A DNA stretch of 64,000 bases from JANQFM01 sp035471925. GTDB lineage: Bacteria > Acidobacteriota > UBA6911 > RPQK01 > DATIPO01. Below the pieces are notes generated by a model. The model saw only the letters and a list, made by a program, of their open reading frames with translations. It searched no databases and had not been told where the DNA came from. The first letter of the stretch is position 1. The number at the start of each line of letters is the position of its first letter. Shown piece after piece: positions 1-5,880 of this stretch. The stretch is taken from the NCBI GenBank assembly GCA_035471925.1, contig DATIPO010000223.1, forward strand, positions 16,241 to 80,240, given 5' to 3'. The translations under genes were made by a program, and so were the position numbers.

Positions 1-1919
1 AGCATGCCGTGCGCTTCCTCAAGCCGTCCCATCTCGGAGCGCAACTGGGCCAGATTGATGCGCGAGCCCAGAGTGTTGGGGTGGTTCGCTCCCAGCTTGG
101 CCGTCTGCAGCTCCAGCACCCGCATCTGCATGCTCTCGGCTTCGTCCAGGCGTCCCCGGTTGGCGTAGACCTGGGCCAGGTTGTTCATGATGCCGAGGAT
201 GACTTGGTCGTCTTCGTCCAGGATCTTGCCCAGGCCTTGAAGCGCGCGTCCCCACTGCTCCTCAGCTTTGAGGTGATAGCCTTGGGCGTAGTAGGCGCCG
301 CCCAGGGCCGAGGCGGCCATCAGGGTGAGGCGATGGTCGGGGCCCAGGTCCCTTTCGCGCACGGCCAGCGCCGTCTCGAGGTGCTTGCCGGCTTCTTCCT
401 CGCGTCCCAGGGCCAGATAGGTCTTGCCGACCGTTTCGTGCAGCCGGGCTGCCACCGAAGGGCGATCGGCAAAGGAGGCGTCCAGTTCGGGGGCTGATTC
501 GTCCAGCACTTCCAAGACCGTCACCTCGCGTCCCTTCTCCCCGGGGTCAGCCGAGGACATCATGCTGGAAAGAAACGAAACCACGGCTTCGGCCTCGTCG
601 CGGGCGTTGCGGGCCAAGTCGCGCTCCAGGCTGGCCTGAATGAAGGCATAGGTGGCGAATCCGAGTCCGGCCAGCAAGGCCAGCAGGACGGCGGCCGCGG
701 CGCTCAGGAAGCCCTTGTGCCGCCGCGCCATCTGGCCCAGCCGGTAGGAGGCGCTGGGAGGTGCGGCTTGGACGGCCTGTTTGCTGAGGTGGCGCTCGAT
801 GTCCTCGGCCAGCGCGGCCACCGAAGCGTAGCGGCGGTTTCGTTGGCGGTCGAGGGCCTTGAGGACGATCCAGTCCAGCTCGCGCTTGAGGCGGCGTTGC
901 AGTCCGGCCGGATCAATCCGCCGGCGTCCTGAAATCTCCAATCTCTTGCCGCTGTCGGGGAGATTGCGCAGGCGCTGGGAAGGACGCGGCGGGTCTTCGT
1001 TGCGGACCTTTTGCAGCCACTCACGATGTCCTGAGGGGCTGTGGCGGGGCAGGGGAAAGGGCCGCACCCCCACCAGCAGTTCGTAGAGCACGACACCCAG
1101 CGAATAAACGTCGCTGCGGATGTCCAAGCCCCGTCCCGAGCTTTCGGCTTGCTCGGGAGACATGTACTCGGGAGTCCCCACGACTTGGCCGTGCTGGGTC
1201 AGCAAAGTGGCGTCCGTCAAGGGTTCGTGCAGTGCCTTGGCGATTCCGAAGTCGATGACCTTGGGCTGGGGTTTGCCAGCCACCTCGGTCACCATCAGGT
1301 TGGAGGGCTTGAGGTCGCGGTGGATGACCCCTTTCTGATGAGCGTGATGGACGGCCTGAGCTACCTCCAGAAAGAGCTCAAGCCGACTCCGGATGTCCAG
1401 TTCGTTGTCGTCGCAATAGCGCGTCAGGGACGTTCCCTCAACGTATTCCATGACGAAGTAGGGACGTCCCTTGTCGGTGGCTCCGGCATCATAGACACGG
1501 GCGATACAGGGATGGTCCATGCGGGCCAGGGCTTGGCGTTCGGCCTGAAAGCGCGCGATGATGGGCCGGGAATCCATGCCGGGCTTGAGGATCTTCAAAG
1601 CCACTTTGCGCTTGAGGGGAGCCTCCTGTTCGGCCAGGAAGACGGCTCCGAAGCCCCCTTCACCCAGGAGACGGATAAGGCGGTAGGGTCCCAAGCGGTC
1701 GCCTGGCTTTTCGGCAATGCCCTCCACAATCTCTGACGATGAGGGCATCAGGCCCTCGCCGGGAGCGTCCAACAGGCCGCTGGAATCATGGGCCAGCACG
1801 AGCCTTTCCATCTCCTGGCGCAGTTGGGGGTTGCCGTCGCAGGCGCGGTCCAGGTAAGCATCCCGCTCAGGGGGTTTGAGACGGCAGGCTTGTTCGAAGA
1901 TCCTGAGTTTTTCGGCCAC
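1..1919 (-). CDS. Serine/threonine protein kinase with C-terminal TPR region (3' end outside window)
   Basis: Translating the minus strand from a GTG at 1919 gives 639 codons, still open at the window edge. A short N-terminal region of about 75 residues precedes a Hanks-type kinase domain: glycine loop GEGGFGAVF near residue 86, the VALK lysine near 109, HRDLKPSN and DFG loops near 200-225, and the activation-segment text GTPEYMSPEQ. A hydrophobic segment near residues 402-424 should be the single membrane span. The exported part carries tetratricopeptide-like repeats. This architecture is common in Acidobacteriota and Planctomycetes; the kinase domain faces the cytoplasm. An AAGGGA lies upstream of the chosen GTG; another in-frame GTG at 1934 is possible. 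Kinase identity is certain, the substrate unknown. Confidence 0.9.
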   Translation of the reverse strand, partial: MAEKLRIFEQACRLKPPERDAYLDRACDGNPQLRQEMERLVLAHDSSGLLDAPGEGLMPSSSEIVEGIAEKPGDRLGPYRLIRLLGEGGFGAVFLAEQEAPLKRKVALKILKPGMDSRPIIARFQAERQALARMDHPCIARVYDAGATDKGRPYFVMEYVEGTSLTRYCDDNELDIRSRLELFLEVAQAVHHAHQKGVIHRDLKPSNLMVTEVAGKPQPKVIDFGIAKALHEPLTDATLLTQHGQVVGTPEYMSPEQAESSGRGLDIRSDVYSLGVVLYELLVGVRPFPLPRHSPSGHREWLQKVRNEDPPRPSQRLRNLPDSGKRLEISGRRRIDPAGLQRRLKRELDWIVLKALDRQRNRRYASVAALAEDIERHLSKQAVQAAPPSASYRLGQMARRHKGFLSAAAAVLLALLAGLGFATYAFIQASLERDLARNARDEAEAVVSFLSSMMSSADPGEKGREVTVLEVLDESAPELDASFADRPSVAARLHETVGKTYLALGREEEAGKHLETALAVRERDLGPDHRLTLMAASALGGAYYAQGYHLKAEEQWGRALQGLGKILDEDDQVILGIMNNLAQVYANRGRLDEAESMQMRVLELQTAKLGANHPNTLGSRINLAQLRSEMGRLEEAHGM

Positions 1920-1994
1920 AGTTTTTCCCTTCACTACGAGATGCGTAAACGAAGGGAAAGTGGGATCATCCTCACCACAAGCCGTGATTTTTTC

Positions 1995-2498
1995 TCAGAG
2001 GGAGCGGGCCGGCAGCAGGCGGGCCTGCCAGGACTCGGCTAGAGGCTTCTCAAAGCCTCCTCCCTGACGCAACTCGCCCAGGTTTTGCAGAGTGGTGTCG
2101 AAGACCCGCGTCTTCTCGTCGATCTCCCCGCTCTCGGCCTTCTTGACAAAGGCCAGGCGGTCGACGGCCTGCACCGATCCGCCATCATCGCGGTAGTAGA
2201 CCAGGGCTCGGTTGAGGGCGTCGTAGCCTTGCTGCTTGAGCTGTTTGAAATTGGCTATGCAACTGTCCATCGAGCAGCCTGAAAGCCCTTCGGGCGTGTT
2301 TCCCGCCACCACGGCGAAGCGGTCCTCGAAGATCGAGAAAGCGCCGCTGACCGGTACTTGATGAGCGTGCCACTTGGGCAAAAAGCTCTCAAGCTGGCTG
2401 GACACGGCTTGTCGTGCCTTTTCATCCAGAGGACGGCTGAAGGCCATGATCCACAGTTGGGATTGGTCGGGCAAGTCTCTAAAGGCGGAAAGATCCAT
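1995..2498 (-). CDS. Conserved hypothetical protein, GCS-D-C motif family
   Basis: A 167-residue soluble protein with no signal peptide or membrane span. The start is supported by GAGGA seven bases upstream. It has a motif GCSMDSCIANFKQL near residues 75-90 and a C-terminal ESWQARLL. From memory it resembles small proteins of Bacteroidetes labelled 'ABC transporter ATPase', a label that seems wrong because there is no Walker motif here. It lies 75 bases upstream of the kinase on the same strand and may be co-transcribed with it. No function can be assigned. Confidence 0.75.
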   Translation of the reverse strand: MDLSAFRDLPDQSQLWIMAFSRPLDEKARQAVSSQLESFLPKWHAHQVPVSGAFSIFEDRFAVVAGNTPEGLSGCSMDSCIANFKQLKQQGYDALNRALVYYRDDGGSVQAVDRLAFVKKAESGEIDEKTRVFDTTLQNLGELRQGGGFEKPLAESWQARLLPARSL

Positions 2499-2515
2499 TG
2501 CTGTGTCCTCGGGAC

Positions 2516-2598
2516 GGGACGGCCTTTCCGCGCCGCCGGCTCTCAGCCGGAGGCGGCTTTGAAGCCAGAGGATGGGAATTGGCGCGGAGGGCCGTCCC
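2516..2598. repeat. Long compound inverted repeat
   Basis: The left arm at 2516-2534 and right arm at 2581-2598 are near-perfect inverted copies (GGGACGGCC..CCGCGCC), and the loop contains a second hairpin, CCGGCT ctc AGCCGG, at 2536-2550. It fills the gap between two minus-strand genes. A related core (GCCGCCGGCTCAGCCGG) occurs near 3493-3509. No U-tract follows, so it is not a typical intrinsic terminator; a dispersed palindromic repeat or an RNA-processing element is more likely. Confidence 0.6.
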
Positions 2599-2609
2599 GG
2601 AGAAGCTTG

Positions 2610-3359
2610 TTAGTGCTGCTGGGCCCAGGCCTTGTAGCCGCCCTGCAGGCTCTTGATGTTCTCAAAACCGTAATTCTGGAAGAACTGAGCGGCCTGGACG
2701 CTGCGCTGTCCGTGCTGGCAGTAGACGATGATCTCTTTGTCGCGCGGCCAGTCCTGAATGATCTCCTGGGCTTTAGCGCGGTCGACGGCGATCGAACCCT
2801 CGATCTTGCCCGACTCGATCTCCCAGGGCTCGCGGACGTCGAGAACGGCCACCTGGCCATTCTGACCGATGCGCTGCTTGGCCTCGTCCTGAGAAATCTC
2901 CAAGGCCGCCACCGGATCGAAGATCTCAGCCGATTCGTCGACTGAATCGCCGCAGAATTTCTTGTAGGCGCTTTGCAGGATCTTGGCCACGTTTTCGGCG
3001 GACTGGCCTTCGATGTGGTGGCGTTCAACCATGTGGACGACCTGTCCATCGCGGATGACGGCGGCCGAAGGGGAAGAGGGCGGATAGCCCGTGAAATGCT
3101 CCCGGGCGCGGTTGACGGCCTCCACGTCGTTGCCGGCAAAGCTGGTTACCAGACGGTCGGGAAGCGTGTCGCTCTTGAGCGAGCCCAGCACGCCCGGACG
3201 GGCCACGCCAGCCGCGCATCCGCAAACCGAATTGATGAAGAAGAGGGAGGTGCCCTTTTCGGACATGACTTGGTCCACCTCTTCGGCCGTTTTCGCTTCC
3301 GAGAAACCGGCTCCGGTCAATTCTTCCCGCATGGGTCTGATCATATTCTCGTCATACAT
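2610..3359 (-). CDS. Bacilliredoxin-rhodanese fusion protein
   Basis: A 249-residue cytoplasmic protein. Residues 1-140 match the BrxA/BrxB (YphP/YqiW) family: the sequence around Cys46-Gly-Cys48 (NSVCGCAAGVARPG) is the family redox centre, used to remove bacillithiol or similar mixed disulfides. Residues 150-249 form a rhodanese domain with DVREPWE and the active-site loop YCQHGQRS (Cys214), so sulfur-transfer capability appears intact. BrxA/B proteins are usually about 145 residues and stand alone, so the C-terminal rhodanese is an addition. The start is supported by AAGGAG. A TATAAT at 3461-3466 and two direct repeats in the leader suggest its own regulated promoter. Confidence 0.88.
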   Translation of the reverse strand: MYDENMIRPMREELTGAGFSEAKTAEEVDQVMSEKGTSLFFINSVCGCAAGVARPGVLGSLKSDTLPDRLVTSFAGNDVEAVNRAREHFTGYPPSSPSAAVIRDGQVVHMVERHHIEGQSAENVAKILQSAYKKFCGDSVDESAEIFDPVAALEISQDEAKQRIGQNGQVAVLDVREPWEIESGKIEGSIAVDRAKAQEIIQDWPRDKEIIVYCQHGQRSVQAAQFFQNYGFENIKSLQGGYKAWAQQH

Positions 3360-3384
3360 TAGGCTGCTCCTTGGTCTCTAGCAG

Positions 3385-3407
3385 ATTCTCAAAACTCATT
3401 CTCAAAA
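3385..3407 (-). promoter_or_regulatory. Tandem direct repeat in the leader of the bacilliredoxin gene
   Basis: On the minus strand, TTTTGAGAAT occurs twice with a 13-base period (plus-strand 3385-3394 and 3398-3407), about 25 bases upstream of the start codon. It could be an operator or a post-transcriptional element. The spacing does not match a standard Fur, PerR or FNR box, so no regulator is named. Confidence 0.35.
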
Positions 3408-3460
3408 TCGGACTTCGCGGTCCGCATCGGTTTTCTGAACATTTTAAGCGAAGAACTCTT

Positions 3461-3466
3461 ATTATA
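3461..3466 (-). promoter_or_regulatory. -10 box TATAAT for the bacilliredoxin gene
   Basis: A perfect TATAAT is read on the minus strand in an AT-rich patch between truB and the bacilliredoxin gene. No convincing -35 is seen. The predicted leader is about 95 bases. Confidence 0.4.
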
Positions 3467-3545
3467 ACGAATCTCCGGGTTGCTGTTTGAGCCGCCGGCT
3501 CAGCCGGTCCCGGAGAGCCCGTCGGCGGGCGGACGCCTCACGTCC

Positions 3546-4433
3546 TCATCGAGGGTGAAAGACGATCTTGGGCTGCAACGATGTCCCGTCCGAGAGGGCG
3601 ATGGCCAGCAGGCGCTGCTGGCTGAAGAGCCTGCACAAGCCTTGGGCCTTGTTGGGAACGACGACCGCGGCGCCGTTGAGGATGCGCTGGCTCAGCGAGG
3701 CGTCCAAATCGATTCGGGGCATGGAGGGCAGGAGTTCCTCCATGGGAATCAGGGCCTTCTGCCACTCCTCTTCCAGGTTCTCAGGAGCCACGGCTTGCTC
3801 CAGGCCGAATGGACCCGAACGGGTCCGGCACAGGTTCTCGAGGTGGGCGCCGCAGCCCAGGCGCTGGCCGATGTCATGGGCCAGACTGCGGACATAGGTT
3901 CCGCTGCCGCAGTCGATGAGGAGCGTCCAAGCCGAGTCCCGGCGCTCCAGCAGTTGAAGGCGGTCAATGCGGACGCGTCGCAGGGGCGGTTCGGCTTCTT
4001 CCCCCTTGCGGGCATATTCGTAAAGCTTCTTTCCCTTGACCTTGATGGCCGAATAGAGGGGCGCGCGCTGCTCGATCTCGCCCCTGAACGGCTCCAGAAT
4101 CTGCTCCGCTTCCTCATCGCTGATGTCGGGGACGGGATGCTCCTCGGTGACGCGTCCTTCGCGGTCGTAGGTTTCGGTGGAGCGTCCCAGGCGGATCACG
4201 GCCCGATACTGCTTGTCGTGCTTTTGCATGAAGCGGGCCAAGCGGGTGGCCTGTCCCAGCACTATCGGAAGCACTCCGCTGGCTTGCGGATCGAGCGTTC
4301 CGGTATGGCCGCTCTTGGCTTTGAGCGTGCGCCGCACCAGCGCCACCATGTCGTGGGACGTGGGGCCGCTGGGCTTGTCGATGACCAGGACGCCGTCAAT
4401 GTCGTCGCGGCCGTACTTGGGGCGCCTACCCAT
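3546..4433 (-). CDS. truB: tRNA pseudouridine(55) synthase TruB
   Basis: A 295-residue protein that isomerises U55 in the T-loop of tRNAs. The catalytic motif GHTGTLDPQASGVLP is present with Asp48, preceded by the family N-terminus DGVLVIDKPSGPTSHD. A longer reading from 4472 is possible, but the ATG at 4433 places this N-terminus as usual and overlaps the end of nrnA by 8 bases, which indicates translational coupling. It is the last gene of the rimP-nusA-infB operon, as in many bacteria. Confidence 0.95.
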   Translation of the reverse strand: MGRRPKYGRDDIDGVLVIDKPSGPTSHDMVALVRRTLKAKSGHTGTLDPQASGVLPIVLGQATRLARFMQKHDKQYRAVIRLGRSTETYDREGRVTEEHPVPDISDEEAEQILEPFRGEIEQRAPLYSAIKVKGKKLYEYARKGEEAEPPLRRVRIDRLQLLERRDSAWTLLIDCGSGTYVRSLAHDIGQRLGCGAHLENLCRTRSGPFGLEQAVAPENLEEEWQKALIPMEELLPSMPRIDLDASLSQRILNGAAVVVPNKAQGLCRLFSQQRLLAIALSDGTSLQPKIVFHPR

Positions 4434-5430
4434 CGTGAGCCTCCTGGGCGGGGTCCTCGCTTTCCGCTTCAAGCAGCTCGGTCAATCCCTCCAGGACCGA
4501 CCGGCGGACGTCCGACCAGTCGCCGCTCAGCGTCATTCCGGCGGCGTTGAAGTGTCCGCCGCCTCCCATGCGCCGGGCCAACCCGCCCACGTCGATCCGT
4601 CCTTTGGAGCGCAGCGACACCCGGCACGAGCCCTCTCCGTCTTCACGCAGCACGGCAGCCACCCGCACGCCCCTGAGCGAGAGGGGGTAGTTGACCAGTC
4701 CCTCAGTATGATGCATGTCGGCATCGGCTTCTTGCAGGTCATGGCGACGCAGCTCGATCCAGGCCAACTGGTGGCTGGTCCGGATCTCCATGCGTCCCAG
4801 GGCTTTGCCCAGCAAGCGCAGCTTGGCGCGGGGCTGGCTGCGGTAAACGTGCTGGGCGATAGCGGCCGGGTCAGCGCCCGATTCAACCCAGCGGGAAACG
4901 GTCTGGAAGGTGGACGCGTCGGTGTTGGAATACTGGAACGAGCCGGTATCCGTCAGCACGGCCACGTAAAGGCAGGTGGCGATCGAGGGTTCCATCCGAA
5001 CCTCCAACTGCGTGAGGAGGCGATCCACCAGCATGCCTACCGCGGCGGCTCTTTCATCGACCCAGTTGAGGTCGGCGAAGGGCCGTCCGCCGGGATGATG
5101 ATCGATGTTGACGGTGAAGTGGTTTGCCAGACCATCCAATCCGGTGCGGTCGAAGTCGCTGCACTCCAAGATGACGATGCCTTCATAGCCGTCTCCCACA
5201 CGACGGCAGCGGCGTATGCCGCCGCTGCCCGGCAGAAAGCGGAAAAGGGGCGGCAGGCCGTCCGCGCTGAGGACGTCGGCTTGCTTGCCCAACTGGCGCA
5301 GCCCGTGGGCCAAAGCCAGCGAGGAACCCACCGAGTCGCCGTCCGGTCCCGAATGAGAGACGATGGCCAGGCGTTTGGCGGAACGCAGAAAGGCCGCGAT
5401 TTTCTGAGCTGCCGTGAGTGTCTTGGCCAT
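4426..5430 (-). CDS. nrnA: DHH-family phosphoesterase, NrnA-like oligoribonuclease/pAp phosphatase
   Basis: A 334-residue DHH/DHHA1 protein. The motifs are SHSGPDGDSVGSSLAL near residues 24-40, the second metal-binding aspartates, the DHH motif in NIDHHPGG near residue 110, and the DHHA1 signature GGGGHFNAAGM near residue 300. NrnA proteins degrade nano-RNAs and dephosphorylate 3'-phosphoadenosine 5'-phosphate. The gene sits between ylxP and truB, a standard position. It starts 9 bases after the ylxP stop and has no clear Shine-Dalgarno, again suggesting coupling. Confidence 0.92.
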   Translation of the reverse strand: MAKTLTAAQKIAAFLRSAKRLAIVSHSGPDGDSVGSSLALAHGLRQLGKQADVLSADGLPPLFRFLPGSGGIRRCRRVGDGYEGIVILECSDFDRTGLDGLANHFTVNIDHHPGGRPFADLNWVDERAAAVGMLVDRLLTQLEVRMEPSIATCLYVAVLTDTGSFQYSNTDASTFQTVSRWVESGADPAAIAQHVYRSQPRAKLRLLGKALGRMEIRTSHQLAWIELRRHDLQEADADMHHTEGLVNYPLSLRGVRVAAVLREDGEGSCRVSLRSKGRIDVGGLARRMGGGGHFNAAGMTLSGDWSDVRRSVLEGLTELLEAESEDPAQEAHDG

Positions 5431-5439
5431 GGGAGGAGT

Positions 5440-5730
5440 CTAATCGTAGTCGATGATTTCGATCTCGTAGCGGGAAGCGTCCATCCCGATCACGCCTTCG
5501 ATGTCGCGCACCATCTTCTCGGCCAAGGCTTCCAGTTTCTGCTGGTCGGGGCCAATGGAAACCGCCCCCAAGCGGGCTCTCTGCCACAGATCTTGGTGGC
5601 CGATCTCAGCAATCGAGAAGCTGGAGCGCTGCCGGGAACGTTCCACCGCCTTGCGCAGGATGTTGCGCTTCTCCTTCAGCGAATGGCAGAAGGGAAGGTA
5701 AAGCTCAATGGAACAGAAGACGATGGGCAT
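5440..5730 (-). CDS. ylxP: DUF503 (YlxP-like) protein
   Basis: A 96-residue protein from the ATG at 5730, which has an excellent GAGGAAAGGGG upstream; a longer reading from 5805 would run through an intergenic hairpin and is rejected. The HSLKEKRNILR motif and EIIDYD terminus are typical of DUF503. YlxP homologues lie next to infB and rbfA in many bacteria and are thought to act in ribosome biogenesis. Here the gene occupies the place where rbfA is usually found. Confidence 0.85.
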   Translation of the reverse strand: MPIVFCSIELYLPFCHSLKEKRNILRKAVERSRQRSSFSIAEIGHQDLWQRARLGAVSIGPDQQKLEALAEKMVRDIEGVIGMDASRYEIEIIDYD

Positions 5731-5793
5731 AACCCCTTTCCTCTCCCGCGGGACCGCCCTGAGGCGGACGGCGACGGTGGACCAGTGATGGCG

Positions 5794-5827
5794 GCAGCCC
5801 CTCAACCGCCGTAAGCTGCGGGGCTGC
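5794..5827. repeat. Hairpin in the infB-ylxP gap
   Basis: GCAGCCCC at 5794-5801 pairs with GGGGCTGC at 5820-5827 around an 18-base loop, inside the 150-base gap between infB and ylxP. There is no T-run, so RNA processing or a repeat relic is more likely than termination. Confidence 0.4.
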
Positions 5828-5880
5828 GGATCACGTCCGCAGGACTTGACCCCTTCCCGAAAGTTAGCCGTCCGGTGGCC

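Noticed and set aside
1041..1736. Plus-strand open frame of 231 codons
   Set aside because: It is the antisense of the kinase domain, whose minus-strand translation has all Hanks motifs.
4177..5814. Plus-strand open frame of 545 codons over truB-nrnA-ylxP
   Set aside because: It crosses three well-conserved genes on the opposite strand and has no recognisable domain; a product of high GC.
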